A stretch of DNA of 64,000 nucleotides from Paraburkholderia bannensis NBRC 103871 (GCF_000685015.1 NZ_BAYA01000004.1:540019-604018), one strand, 5' to 3'. Counted from the stretch's first letter, positions 45,508 through 54,813 are shown. Numbers and translations: made by a program. Notes: generated from the sequence alone by a model not told the origin.

Positions 45508-47013
45508 ATGAACGGAATCGACACCAGCGCCGCGTCGCTGCTCGCGAGCCGCATAGGGGCGCTTGGCCCCAATGGCGCGCAAGGCAGCGCCGGCACCGCG
45601 CAGACGGGCGTTTCGGCGCTCGCGGGCGGCGCCGTCACGCTGCCCGACGCGCAAAGCGCCGCCGACTCGCCGCAGGCATCGGCGCAGACCGTGCTGTCGG
45701 CGGTCGCGCTGGCGCTCGACGCGATCATCCGTTCGGGCGGCGAGGCCACGCCCGCCGTGGTGGGCCGCGCGCCCGTCTGGGCCGATCCCGAAGCCGATGC
45801 CTCAAGCGGCGACGCGCAGACGCTGCCGTTGCCGGGGCTCACGAATTCCAATTCCGCGAGCGCCGCCGCACAGGCGCTGGAAGCCGCGCTGCTCGCCGAA
45901 CTCGAAGCTCAGGCTGGGCTGGCGGGCGGTGCGCAGGATCTAGAAGGCGCCGATGGAGCCAATGGCGCGAATGGCGCCAACGGCTCCGCCACACAGACGG
46001 CCCAGAACGCGCAAGCCAGTACGGCTCAAGGCGCGCAGAACGCAGCAGGCGTCGCGCTCGCGGCGCAATCGGGGCCGGTTGCCGCGCTTGCCGCATCGCT
46101 GGCGCAGACCGTCGCGACCAGCGGCCTGTTCTACGAATCCCATCTGGCTCAATGGCTGCGCGGCCAGCGCACGCCCGGCGATCTCGCCGACGAGCCGCAG
46201 AACCGGCTGACCGGCGGCTCGCAATTGCCGCTCGACTGGCACGACGCCGCCGACGATATCGATGACGTCTTCTGGACTGACCTGCCCAGTGCGGGCCAGC
46301 AGAGCGCGCGCGCGGCGGCGAATGCCGCGCAGGGCGCGCAGCAGCAGCCAGCCGCCGCCTTCGCGCGGGGCGCGCAAGCCAGCGCCGCCGCATTCGCGCA
46401 GGACAATGCGCGCGGCACGGCGGCTGCGCTTGGCGACACGCTGTTGCCGCCCGTCCATGTAGCGAGCGGCGCAGGCGCGGGTGTCGGCGTGCACGAGTCG
46501 CTGCTGCCGCTGGTGCGCCAGCAGCTCGACCTGCTCGCAACCGGCGAATTTCGCTGGACTGGCGAGGCGTGGCCGGGCGTGCGTCTCGACTGGACGATTC
46601 AGCCCGAAGACTACGACGCGCGCGATCCGCACGGCGGCCGCGACCCGGACGACGACGCGACGCCGTGGCATACGCGGCTCACGCTGTCGCTGCCGTCGCT
46701 GGGCACCGTCGATGCGGAGCTGACGCTCACCGGTGCGACGCTCGCAGTGCGCGTGCAGGCGAGCCCGGGCGGCGCGCAACGCCTCACCGACAACAGCGAA
46801 GCGCTGCGTGGACGGCTGGAAGCGCTCGGCCTGTCGCTCGCCGGACTGTCGATCCGCGAGATCGGCGGGTTGTCGCCACATGCGAGCGCCGCCGACGCCG
46901 CGCGCGCCGCCGATGCCTACGCGCGCAACGCCGCGGCCCCGGCGCAGGAAGCGCCCACGGCGCACGCCGCGGCCTCCGCGACCACCGCCACGACAGATTG
47001 GGAGCGCGAATGA
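45508..47013 (+). CDS. Second FliK-like hook-length control family protein
   Basis: The 501-residue product has a long Ala/Gln/Gly-rich N-terminal half and a Flg_hook-like C-terminal domain (about 325-470). Visible there are RWTGEAWPGVRLDWTIQPED, TRLTLSLPSLGTVDAELTLTGATLAVRVQ and RGRLEALGLSLAGLSIREI, resembling the part of FliK that touches FlhB. It differs from the canonical FliK at 36495. Its stop overlaps the next gene, which resembles the FlhB C-domain, so the pair echoes the FliK-FlhB interaction. Its exact role is unknown. Confidence 0.82.
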   Translation: MNGIDTSAASLLASRIGALGPNGAQGSAGTAQTGVSALAGGAVTLPDAQSAADSPQASAQTVLSAVALALDAIIRSGGEATPAVVGRAPVWADPEADASSGDAQTLPLPGLTNSNSASAAAQALEAALLAELEAQAGLAGGAQDLEGADGANGANGANGSATQTAQNAQASTAQGAQNAAGVALAAQSGPVAALAASLAQTVATSGLFYESHLAQWLRGQRTPGDLADEPQNRLTGGSQLPLDWHDAADDIDDVFWTDLPSAGQQSARAAANAAQGAQQQPAAAFARGAQASAAAFAQDNARGTAAALGDTLLPPVHVASGAGAGVGVHESLLPLVRQQLDLLATGEFRWTGEAWPGVRLDWTIQPEDYDARDPHGGRDPDDDATPWHTRLTLSLPSLGTVDAELTLTGATLAVRVQASPGGAQRLTDNSEALRGRLEALGLSLAGLSIREIGGLSPHASAADAARAADAYARNAAAPAQEAPTAHAAASATTATTDWERE

Positions 47014-47393
47014 GCCGCACAAGCCGCAAGAGCGCCGCGGCGCTCGCCTACGACGATCCCGCCTCGCGCGACGGCGCGCCGCGCGTGGTCGCGAAGGGCT
47101 ATGGCCTCGTCGCCGAGATGATCGTGCAGCGCGCGAGGGAAGCTGGCCTCTACGTGCACGAGGCGCCGGAAATGGTGTCGCTGCTGATGCAGGTGGATCT
47201 GGACTCGCAGATTCCGCCGCAGCTTTATCAGGCCGTGGCGGAACTGCTCGCGTGGCTGCATGGACTAGAAGCAGTAGACCTCAACGCGAAAATCGCCGAA
47301 AAGCAGGCACAGGATCCGTCGCCGCAAGCCAGGACGCCCGACGCCAAGGCGTTGACGGTCAATCCGTTCCGCTTCCCTGCACTCAAGGGCTGA
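47010..47393 (+). CDS. FlhB C-terminal-like export switch protein (FhlB family)
   Basis: The 127-residue product resembles the cytoplasmic domain of FlhB (DGAPRVVAKGYGLVAEMIVQRAREAGLYVHEAPEMVSLLMQVDLDSQIPPQLYQAVAELLAWLHGL). It has no membrane segments and lacks the NPTH autocleavage motif, because the match begins just after where NPTH would be. Stand-alone FlhB-C homologues are known to substitute partly for the cleaved C-domain. It overlaps the FliK-like gene by ATGA and closes the motility locus. Confidence 0.86.
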   Translation: MSRTSRKSAAALAYDDPASRDGAPRVVAKGYGLVAEMIVQRAREAGLYVHEAPEMVSLLMQVDLDSQIPPQLYQAVAELLAWLHGLEAVDLNAKIAEKQAQDPSPQARTPDAKALTVNPFRFPALKG

Positions 47394-47409
47394 AAGGGCT
47401 GAAAGCCGG

Positions 47410-48861
47410 CTAAAACTTCAGCATCACGCGGATCAGCGTGTTGAAGAGCTTGCCGTAGGGCGGCGCGATCAGGTGGCGCGCGTTCAGCCGCGCCTGCGTG
47501 AACACGGGCTTCATCTTCGAAAACGTGCAGAAGCCCTCGTAGCCGTGATACGAACCCATGCCGCTCGCGCCGACGCCGCCAAACGGCAGCCCTTCGGCGG
47601 CGATGTGCATGAGCGTCTCGTTCACCGACATGCCGCCTGCGATGGTCTCGTGCGTCACGCGATCGACGGTGCGCGCATCGTCGGCGTAGAGGTAGAGCGC
47701 CAGCGGCCTCGCCCGCGCGTTCACGTAGCGCAGCGCCTCGTCCAGCGAGTCGTACGGCACGATCGGCAATAGCGGCCCGAAAATCTCCTCCTGCATCAAC
47801 TGCGTGTGCGCGGGCGCGCCCGTCACGAGCACCGGCGCGAACTGGCGCGTGGCCGCGTCGCGGGGGCCTAGCGCATGCAATCGCGCGCCTTCGGCCTGGG
47901 CTTCGTCGGCCAGACGTTCCAGCCGTTCGTAGTGCCGCGTCGAAATGATCGAGGTGTAGTCGCGGTTGCTGGCGAAATCCGGATAAAGCTGGTTAAAGCG
48001 CACGCGCGCGCGGGCGATGAAGGCGTCTTCCTTGCCGCGCGGCAGCAGCACGTAATCGGGCGCGATGCAGGTCTGCCCCGCGTTGAGCGTCTTGCCGAGC
48101 AGCAGGCTGTCCACGGCGTAGTCGAAGCGCGCATGCTCGCCGATCAGCGCGGGCGACTTGCCGCCCAGCTCCAGCGTGACCGGCGTGAGATTGGCCGACG
48201 CCGCACGCATGACCTCATGGCCGATGCGCGTCGATCCGGTAAAGAGCAGGTGGTCGAAGGGCAGCGCGGTGAAGGCCGCACCCACGGCGGCGTCGCCGTT
48301 GACGACCGTGACGTGATCGGGCGCGAAGGCCTGCGCGAGCAGGTCGCCGAACAGCGCCGAGGTGCGCGGCGTCAGCTCCGACATCTTGATCATCGCGCGG
48401 CAACCCGCCGCGAGCGCGCACACGAGCGGCCCCGCGCCGAGCAGCAGCGGATAGTTCCACGGCACGACAATGCCCACGACGCCGATCGGCTGCGGCACCA
48501 CGCGCGCGCGGCCCGGCATCAGCCATTTGCCGGCGCGGCGGCGCTGCACGCGCATCCAGCGCTCGCCGTGCTTGAGCGCCGAGTCGATTTCCTGCTTGAG
48601 CACGACGAATTCCGCGAGCGCGACTTCGGCCTTGGAGCGTTGGCCGAAGTCGGCGTTCATGGCGTCGGCGAGCGCGTCCTGGTGGGCGAACAGCACGTCG
48701 CGCAGCGCGCGCAGGTTGCGCGCGCGTTCGCTCCACGCGGGGAAGGGCGCGCGCAGATACGCTTCGCGCTGCGCCGCGAGCCGCGCGCCCAGCGTCGACG
48801 GGGAGGCATCGGCGGGATCGCTGCTGGCGCGGGCGACGGCTTCGGGCAGATCGTGCTTCAT
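47410..48861 (-). CDS. calB: Coniferyl-aldehyde-dehydrogenase-like NAD(P)+ aldehyde dehydrogenase
   Basis: This aldehyde dehydrogenase superfamily member oxidises an aldehyde to the acid. The 483-residue product has PWNYP (Asn136), Lys159, Glu231 in LELGGKSP and the catalytic Cys265 in NAGQTCIAPDYVL. The end, SKMKPVFTQARLN...PYGKLFNTLIRVMLKF, resembles coniferyl aldehyde dehydrogenases and class 3 fatty aldehyde enzymes. The substrate is not proven. It lies convergent to the FlhB-like gene and downstream of the acyl-CoA dehydrogenase in the same direction. Confidence 0.82.
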   Translation of the reverse strand: MKHDLPEAVARASSDPADASPSTLGARLAAQREAYLRAPFPAWSERARNLRALRDVLFAHQDALADAMNADFGQRSKAEVALAEFVVLKQEIDSALKHGERWMRVQRRRAGKWLMPGRARVVPQPIGVVGIVVPWNYPLLLGAGPLVCALAAGCRAMIKMSELTPRTSALFGDLLAQAFAPDHVTVVNGDAAVGAAFTALPFDHLLFTGSTRIGHEVMRAASANLTPVTLELGGKSPALIGEHARFDYAVDSLLLGKTLNAGQTCIAPDYVLLPRGKEDAFIARARVRFNQLYPDFASNRDYTSIISTRHYERLERLADEAQAEGARLHALGPRDAATRQFAPVLVTGAPAHTQLMQEEIFGPLLPIVPYDSLDEALRYVNARARPLALYLYADDARTVDRVTHETIAGGMSVNETLMHIAAEGLPFGGVGASGMGSYHGYEGFCTFSKMKPVFTQARLNARHLIAPPYGKLFNTLIRVMLKF

Positions 48862-48904
48862 GGTCAGTCCTTGTCAGTCCGTGTGTGAGGGCGTCGGGCG
48901 CGCC

Positions 48905-50671
48905 TTAGCCGGCGGCAGCGGGAAACGCGCGCTCGATCAGCGCGGCGAGATCGAAGCGCGCGGGCAGGGTGCCGAAGACGCGGCCGCAATCGGCGTCGTG
49001 TTCGTCCAGGCGCGTGGCGATAAAGGCTTCGGCGACTTCGGGCGCGGTTTTGGACGACGCGCCGCGCAGCAGCATCGCCTGCGCGATCAGCACGATCTGC
49101 TGGGCGATCCGGCGCGCGCTGGCTTCGCGCGTGCCGGGCGCGCCGCCCAGTAACGCCGAAAGGCGGTCGAGCGCCGCGCTCAGCACCGGGTGGCCCGCCG
49201 CCTCGCGCCGCCATGACAGAAAGAGCGCCTGTGCGGCATCGGCTTCGCGCTCCAGCGCGCGCAGCACGTCGAGGCACATCACGTTGCCCGAGCCCTCCCA
49301 GATCGAGTTGACCGGCGCTTCGCGGTAAAAGCGCGCCATCGGCCCTTCTTCGACATAGCCGTTGCCGCCCCAGACTTCCATCGCCTCGCCCGTGAAGGCG
49401 AGCGCGCGCTTGCAGACCCAGAACTTCGCGGCGGGCGTGACGATGCGCCGCCAGGCGCGCGCGACGCGGGCGAGGTCGGTTTCATCGGCGCGATCGGGCG
49501 TGCTTTGCTCGAAGGCCTGCGCGAGGCGCATGAACAGCACGGTCGCGGCTTCCGATTCCAGCGCGAGGTCGGCAAGCACGTTCTGCATGAGCGGCTGCTG
49601 CGCGAGCACGCGCCCGAACGCGCTGCGGTGGCGCGCGTGATGGATCGCCTGCACCAGCGCCGCGCGCATGAGCGCCGCGCTGCCGATCACGCAGTCCAGG
49701 CGCGTGTAGTTGGCCATTTCGATGATGGTCGGCACGCCGCGCCCTTCGTCGCCGATCATCACGCCGTAGGCGTCGAAGAATTCCACCTCGCTGCTGGCGT
49801 TCGAGCGGTTGCCGAGCTTGTCCTTCAGGCGCTGCACGTTGACGGCGTTCTTCGTGCCGTCGGGGCGAAAGCGCGGCACGAAGAAGCACGACAGGCCCGC
49901 CTGTTCGGTCGTGCGCGCGAGCACCAGATGCGCGTCGCACTGCGGCGCGGAAAAGAACCACTTGTGGCCGGTCAGCAGATAGTCCGCGCCGCGTCCGCTC
50001 GCCGCGCCGGCCGGGCGCGCTTCGGTGCGGTTGCTGCGCACGTCCGAGCCGCCTTGCTTCTCGGTCATGCCCATGCCGATCATCATGGAGCGCTTGTGCG
50101 CGAGCGGCACGTCGCGCGCGTCGTGCTCGCGCGTGTAGAGCTGCTCGCGCAGCGTGTCGAACAGCGCGGGCTCGTTTTGCAGCACGGGAATGCTCGCGAA
50201 CGTCATGGTCAGCGGGCAGAGTGAGCCCGATTCGAGCTGTGCGTGCAGGAAGTAGCCCGCGCAGCGCGCGGCCATCGCGCCGGGACGCGGGTCAGAAAAC
50301 GGCAGCGCGTGCAGGCCTTCTGCGCGCAGCAGCGCGAGCAGTTCGTGCCAGGCCGGATGGAATTCGAGGGCGTCGATGCGCTCGCCGCGCGGTGTGTGCG
50401 TGTGCAGCTCGGGCGCGTGACGGTTGGCGAGATCGGCGAGTTCCAGCGTGGCCGCCGCGCCGAGTTTCGCGCCATGTTGCGTCAGCGCGTCGCGATGCCA
50501 TTCGGCGCCTGCGCGCGAGAGCGCTTCGCCCAGCGCGGTGTCGCAGGCAAAAAGGTTGTAATCGGCGAGCGGCGGCGCCTGATTCGTGACTTCGTGCGTC
50601 GTGCCGGGACGGTGCGGGACGGGCTGCGTCGCGCTTTGCGTCACGGTTTTCGTCAAGTCGAGCGGTTCCAT
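48905..50671 (-). CDS. AidB-like acyl-CoA dehydrogenase
   Basis: This FAD-dependent acyl-CoA dehydrogenase family member is close to the AidB/isovaleryl-CoA dehydrogenase group. The ATG at 50671 gives 588 residues. Upstream in-frame codons to 50815 are Arg/Pro-rich and unlikely to be translated. Family segments are GMGMTEKQGGSDVRSN, TGHKWFFSAPQCDAHLVLA, KLGNRSNASSEVEF and EVWGGNGYVEEGPMARFYREAPVNSIWEGSGNVMCLDVLRAL. AidB binds DNA and is induced by alkylation in E. coli; whether this one does is unknown. It may be co-transcribed with the aldehyde dehydrogenase gene after 43 bases. Confidence 0.87.
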   Translation of the reverse strand: MEPLDLTKTVTQSATQPVPHRPGTTHEVTNQAPPLADYNLFACDTALGEALSRAGAEWHRDALTQHGAKLGAAATLELADLANRHAPELHTHTPRGERIDALEFHPAWHELLALLRAEGLHALPFSDPRPGAMAARCAGYFLHAQLESGSLCPLTMTFASIPVLQNEPALFDTLREQLYTREHDARDVPLAHKRSMMIGMGMTEKQGGSDVRSNRTEARPAGAASGRGADYLLTGHKWFFSAPQCDAHLVLARTTEQAGLSCFFVPRFRPDGTKNAVNVQRLKDKLGNRSNASSEVEFFDAYGVMIGDEGRGVPTIIEMANYTRLDCVIGSAALMRAALVQAIHHARHRSAFGRVLAQQPLMQNVLADLALESEAATVLFMRLAQAFEQSTPDRADETDLARVARAWRRIVTPAAKFWVCKRALAFTGEAMEVWGGNGYVEEGPMARFYREAPVNSIWEGSGNVMCLDVLRALEREADAAQALFLSWRREAAGHPVLSAALDRLSALLGGAPGTREASARRIAQQIVLIAQAMLLRGASSKTAPEVAEAFIATRLDEHDADCGRVFGTLPARFDLAALIERAFPAAAG

Positions 50672-51068
50672 CGTGACCTGTCTCCATCGGCGGCGCGCTG
50701 CTGGGCGCGGCCTGTCGTGTTGTCGTGATGTTCTCGATGCTGTCTGGCGGCAGGGAGGCGGCTGCGGGTTCGCGCGATACGCGCCCGAGGCAGGACGTGC
50801 CGCAAATGGCGGCACGAAGATGGCCCGACGCTCCCTGTGATGCTTGCCGGAACCTTTCAGCTCTGTCGGCTGAACCGTCCTTCATGGTAGCCGCCGATTG
50901 GCCACCGATAGCCCGTCAGAATTAGAGGATGCGCTCTGACATAAATGCTGACCCAGGCTTCAGACGCTTCCTACAATGCGCGATACAACGAAATCGAACG
51001 AGCGTGCATCTAGCGTGCCTCATCCCGACGCCAGGTGCAACGCTGGAGACAGGGAGGCAAGCAGCAGC
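50672..51068. other. Divergent region between the acyl-CoA dehydrogenase and GMC oxidoreductase genes
   Basis: For the plus-strand gene a sigma-70-like promoter is possible: CTGACC (50948-50953), 18 bases, TACAAT (50972-50977). An inverted repeat TTCAGC-N7-GCTGAA lies near 50856-50874. No small gene is supported. Confidence 0.45.
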
Positions 51069-52700
51069 ATGGAATACGACTACATCATCGTAGGCGGCGG
51101 CTCGGGCGGCGCATCGCTCGCCGGGCGTCTGGCCGAGCGGTGTCCCGAGGTCAGCATCGCGCTGATCGAAGCCGGGCCGCACACCGAACGCAATCTCTTC
51201 GTCAACATGCCGATGGGCGTGGCGGCGCTCGTGCCGTTCCGCACGAAGAACAACTACGCGTACCAGACCGAACCGCAGCAGGGTCTCGCGGGCCGTCGCG
51301 GCTATCAGCCGCGCGGGCGCGGCTTCGGCGGATCGAGCGCCATCAACGCGATGATCTACACGCGCGGCCATCGGCTCGATTACGACGAGTGGGCGCAGAT
51401 GGGCTGCGCGGGCTGGGGGTGGGACGACGTGCTGCCGTACTTCCGCCGCGCCGAGGACAACTCGCGCGGCGCCAACGCCTGGCACGGCGCGGGAGGGCCG
51501 CTGGGCGTGTCCGATCTGTGCGAGCGCAATCCGGTGGCCGAGCGTTTCGTCGCCGCCGCGCGCGAGGCGGGCTTCCCGGCCAACGACGATTTCAACGGCG
51601 CCGAGCAGGAAGGCGTCGGCTTCTACCAGGTCACGCAGCGCGGCGGCGAGCGCTGCACCGTCGCGCGCGCCTATCTGTACGGCAAGCCGCGCGAGAATCT
51701 CCACCTGATTGCCGATGCGACCGTGCTGCGCGTCGTCTTTGACGGCACGCGCGCAAGCGGCGTCGAAGTCGCACGCGGCGGCCGCACCGAAATACTGCGC
51801 GCGCGCGCCGAAACGATCCTCGCGGCAGGCGCGTTCAATTCGCCGCAACTGCTGATGTGCTCCGGCATCGGCCCTGCCGCTCAACTGCGCGCGCACGGCA
51901 TCGGCGTGCTGCACGATGCGCCCGAGGTGGGCCGCAACCTGATCGACCACATCGACTTCACCTATAACAAGCGCGTGCATTCGAGCGAGACCGTCGGCTA
52001 CTCGCTGCGCGGCGCGGCGAAGATGGCGCCGGGCCTTGTGCGCTATCTGGCCAGAAAGCGCGGCATGTTCACGAGCAACGTCGCCGAGGCGGGCGGCTTC
52101 ATCAAGAGCCGCCCGGAGCTCGACCGGCCCGATCTGCAACTGCACTTCTGCACGGCGCTCGTCGACGACCATAGCCGGCGCCTGCACTGGGGCCACGGTT
52201 ATTCGCTGCATGTGTGCGTGCTGCGCCCGGCGAGCCGCGGCACGGTCACGTTAGCAAGCGCCGATGCGCGCGTCGCGCCGGTGATCGATCCGCGCTTTTT
52301 CTCGGATCCGCGCGACCTCGACCTGCTGGTGGAAGGCACGCGCCTCGCTCGCCGCATTCTGGACGCCGCGCCGCTGGCGCAGATGGGCGGGCGCGAGATC
52401 TACACGCACGCGGGCCAGAGCGACGCCGAACTGCGCGAGACCATCGCCGCCCACGCCGACACGATCTATCACCCCGTCGCCACCTGCCGCATGGGCGGCG
52501 ATGCGCGTTCGGTCGTCGATACGCAGTTGCGCGTGCGCGGCGTCACGCATCTGCGCATCGCCGATGCGTCGGTGATGCCGACGCTGATCGGCGGCAATAC
52601 CAACGCGCCGACCGTGATGATCGGCGAGCGCGCGGCAGACCTGATCGCCGAGACCCGGCGCATGGGCACGGCGACTCACGACACAGGCGTCGTTGCCTGA
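51069..52700 (+). CDS. GMC-family FAD oxidoreductase (choline dehydrogenase-like)
   Basis: The 543-residue product begins with the FAD-binding motif YDYIIVGGGSGGASLAGRL. It has GMC signature regions RGRGFGGSSAINAMIYTRG and LAAGAFNSPQLLMCSGIGPA, and the active-site His468 in HPVATCRMG. The ATG at 51069 follows GGGAGG at a slightly long 11-base spacing. GMC enzymes oxidise primary alcohols or choline; the sequence resembles alcohol dehydrogenases of the AlkJ/BetA group. The substrate cannot be named. A terminator follows at 52754. Confidence 0.88.
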   Translation: MEYDYIIVGGGSGGASLAGRLAERCPEVSIALIEAGPHTERNLFVNMPMGVAALVPFRTKNNYAYQTEPQQGLAGRRGYQPRGRGFGGSSAINAMIYTRGHRLDYDEWAQMGCAGWGWDDVLPYFRRAEDNSRGANAWHGAGGPLGVSDLCERNPVAERFVAAAREAGFPANDDFNGAEQEGVGFYQVTQRGGERCTVARAYLYGKPRENLHLIADATVLRVVFDGTRASGVEVARGGRTEILRARAETILAAGAFNSPQLLMCSGIGPAAQLRAHGIGVLHDAPEVGRNLIDHIDFTYNKRVHSSETVGYSLRGAAKMAPGLVRYLARKRGMFTSNVAEAGGFIKSRPELDRPDLQLHFCTALVDDHSRRLHWGHGYSLHVCVLRPASRGTVTLASADARVAPVIDPRFFSDPRDLDLLVEGTRLARRILDAAPLAQMGGREIYTHAGQSDAELRETIAAHADTIYHPVATCRMGGDARSVVDTQLRVRGVTHLRIADASVMPTLIGGNTNAPTVMIGERAADLIAETRRMGTATHDTGVVA

Positions 52701-52753
52701 CAGGCGACTTCGACTATTCCCACTCCACACTAACGACTCAAAAGCGATGCAAG

Positions 52754-52789
52754 CGCGAGGCGGTGGCCGCACCCGCCGCCTCGCTTTTG
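52754..52789 (+). terminator. Terminator after the GMC oxidoreductase gene
   Basis: GCGAGGCGG (52756-52764) pairs with CCGCCTCGC (52777-52785), followed by TTTT. It closes the GMC oxidoreductase transcript. Confidence 0.8.
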
Positions 52790-52799
52790 ACGTTGCATT

Positions 52800-52835
52800 G
52801 ACGAAAACCCGCCTTTTTCATGGGGTTTTCGTCAA
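52800..52835. promoter_or_regulatory. Perfect 12-bp inverted repeat upstream of the OmpA-family gene
   Basis: TGACGAAAACCC (52800-52811) and its complement GGGTTTTCGTCA (52824-52835) enclose a 12-base spacer. It lies about 50 bases before a TATAAT. It may be an operator or a second terminator-like hairpin; the sequence does not decide. Confidence 0.5.
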
Positions 52836-52861
52836 AGAGTGTGCGGCATAAGCGCCTCCCG

Positions 52862-52890
52862 CTTTTTCGAGATTTCGGACTCCCTATAAT
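52862..52890 (+). promoter_or_regulatory. Sigma-70-type promoter of the DUF937-OmpA gene
   Basis: A perfect TATAAT stands at 52885-52890. The -35 area is T-rich (around 52862-52868) but not a consensus. It is 57 bases before the ATG. Confidence 0.6.
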
Positions 52891-52947
52891 CGCGCGGCAC
52901 TTTGGGCGTGTCAGTTGGCGCGTCCGCGAACTGGAGGAACCGCCTCG

Positions 52948-54708
52948 ATGAGCATCAACGTTTTTCAACTGCTGGACACCGTCATGAACGATGACGTGGT
53001 CCGCACCCTGGCCGGTCGTTTCGGCCTTACGCCGGATCTCGCCCGCAAGGTCACCGGTGCCGCCGCGCCCGCGATCGTCGCCGCCATCATGCACCGCGGC
53101 AGCACCGCCGAAGGCGCACGCGGCCTGTTTTCCACCATCATGTCGCCGGACACGAACGCGCTGATCGGCAAGCAGCTCCCCGAGATGCTGTCGAGCACGA
53201 CGGGACTGAACCAGCTCGAAACCACGGGCCGCGAACTGATCCAGCGCGCCGCAGGCGTGAACGTGGGCGCGCTGTCCGATGCGGTCGCGGCGCAAACCGG
53301 CGCGGCGCAGTCAACGGCGTTCTCGCTGACAGGCGTGGTCGGCGCGGTGCTGATGGGCATTCTCAAGCAGCACTTCACGTCGTCGTCGGGCGCGGTGGGC
53401 CATCTGCCTACGCTGCTCGGCCATCAACTGTCGTCGGTCAATGCCAGCCTGTCGGATCGCCTCGCGCATGCGGTCGGGCTGGGGACGGCTGCAGCGTTCG
53501 CAGGCTCGATTCTCACGCGCCTGAAGGACGCGTCGGCGCATCTGGAGCATCCGCAGCCGGTCGCGCGTCCGGTGCCGGTCGCCGCGCCGCCGCAGACCGT
53601 CGGCACGTCGACGCCGCCGATCGAGCCGGAAAAGCGCAAGCATTCGTGGCTCTGGTGGCTGCTGGCCGCCATTGCGCTGATTCTCGCGTTCTTCGCGCTG
53701 CGCTCGTGCCAGAAGGACGACGCCGCGCAGGACACCGCAGCGGCCACGCCGGCTTCGACGGCAAGCGCCCCCGCGGTTGTCGCCGCGTCCGACGCCAGCG
53801 CGCCGGTCGAGGCATCGGCAGCATCGGCGGCCGTGGTGGCTGCGTCGGATGCCTCGGCGGTGCCCGCTGCTGCGGCAGCTTCTGCAGCTTCGTCCGCAAG
53901 CGACGCCGCACCCGCGCCGACGCAGGATTCGCACTTGTCGTTCACGGTCGACAAGGCCGGCGTGCCGACGATCGCCGCGACGGTCGGTTCGGACGCTGAA
54001 AAGGCGCAGTTGCTGGATGCGCTCACGAAGAAGTTCGGCGACGGCAAGTTCACGGCCAACGTGACGGTGGATCCGGCGACGAAGCCCGCTGGCTGGCTCG
54101 CGCACCTTGACGGCCTGCTGCCGCTGATGGCGCTGCCCGGCGCGGAAGTGAAGATCGACGGCTCGCACGTCGAGCTGAGCGGCACGGCCGCCGACGCGAA
54201 ACTCGGCTGGCTCGACAAGCTCAAGGCGCTGTTCGGCTCGGGCTTCGACATCGGCGTGTTCAATGTGCAGAAGGCCGTGGCCGACGCCACGCAGTCGTTC
54301 CAGGATGCACTCAAGGGCCTGTTCGGCGCCAACGCTTCGTGTGCGGGCGACGACGTGGCGAAGGTGCTCAACCTGCAAGTCGTGAACTTCACCACGGGCA
54401 GCGTGACGATCCCGGCATCGGCGGGCGACGATCTGCGTCAGTCGGCCAAGGTGCTCAAGGCGTGCGCGAAGCAGGGCAAGCCGGTGCGCCTGGAAGTGGC
54501 CGGTTACTCGGATAACGTGGGTGACAAGACAGCTAACCTCACGCTCTCGAAGCGCCGCGCGCAGGCCGTGCTGACGTATCTGGTCGCGCAGGGCGTGAGC
54601 GCATCGACGCTGAGCGCCGCCGGTTACGGCGAAGCCAACCCGGTCGACAGCAACGACACCGCTGGCGGGCGTTTCCACAACCGCCGCATTGCGTTCGCCG
54701 CGAAGTAA
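52948..54708 (+). CDS. DUF937 and OmpA-C domain envelope protein
   Basis: The ATG at 52948 follows GGAGG and gives 586 residues. Four parts are visible. An N-terminal DUF937 domain (about 1-190: NVFQLLDTVMNDDVVRTLAGRFGLTPDLARKVTGAAAPAIVAAIM) is followed by a membrane segment (HSWLWWLLAAIALILAFFAL, about 232-252). An Ala/Ser/Asp low-complexity stretch leads to a periplasmic part with a BON-like region and a C-terminal OmpA peptidoglycan-binding domain (VVNFTTGSVTIPASAGDDL ... VEVAGYSDN-type motif, NLTLSKRRAQAVLTYLVAQGV, NRRIAF). With no N-terminal signal, DUF937 should face the cytoplasm, so the protein would link cytoplasm and cell wall. Confidence 0.85.
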   Translation: MSINVFQLLDTVMNDDVVRTLAGRFGLTPDLARKVTGAAAPAIVAAIMHRGSTAEGARGLFSTIMSPDTNALIGKQLPEMLSSTTGLNQLETTGRELIQRAAGVNVGALSDAVAAQTGAAQSTAFSLTGVVGAVLMGILKQHFTSSSGAVGHLPTLLGHQLSSVNASLSDRLAHAVGLGTAAAFAGSILTRLKDASAHLEHPQPVARPVPVAAPPQTVGTSTPPIEPEKRKHSWLWWLLAAIALILAFFALRSCQKDDAAQDTAAATPASTASAPAVVAASDASAPVEASAASAAVVAASDASAVPAAAAASAASSASDAAPAPTQDSHLSFTVDKAGVPTIAATVGSDAEKAQLLDALTKKFGDGKFTANVTVDPATKPAGWLAHLDGLLPLMALPGAEVKIDGSHVELSGTAADAKLGWLDKLKALFGSGFDIGVFNVQKAVADATQSFQDALKGLFGANASCAGDDVAKVLNLQVVNFTTGSVTIPASAGDDLRQSAKVLKACAKQGKPVRLEVAGYSDNVGDKTANLTLSKRRAQAVLTYLVAQGVSASTLSAAGYGEANPVDSNDTAGGRFHNRRIAFAAK

Positions 54709-54747
54709 GCCTCCGGAGCGACGCAGGCCGTAGAAACTGCAGAAGCG

Positions 54748-54782
54748 AAAAAGCCGTCCGGCGCGAGCCGGGCGGCTTTTTT
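54748..54782 (+). terminator. Terminator after the OmpA-family gene
   Basis: AAGCCGTCCGGC (54751-54762) pairs with GCCGGGCGGCTT (54767-54778) with one G-T pair and a GCGA loop, flanked by A- and T-runs. It can serve both the plus-strand gene and the convergent lysR. Confidence 0.88.
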
Positions 54783-54813
54783 CACTTTTATCGCGCTTAT
54801 TTATCGTGCCTGG

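Noticed and set aside
47010..47393. FlhB-like gene as a truncated flhB pseudogene
   Set aside because: It has its own coupled start, full-length FhlB-type domain and intact frame, and a complete flhB exists at 6140.
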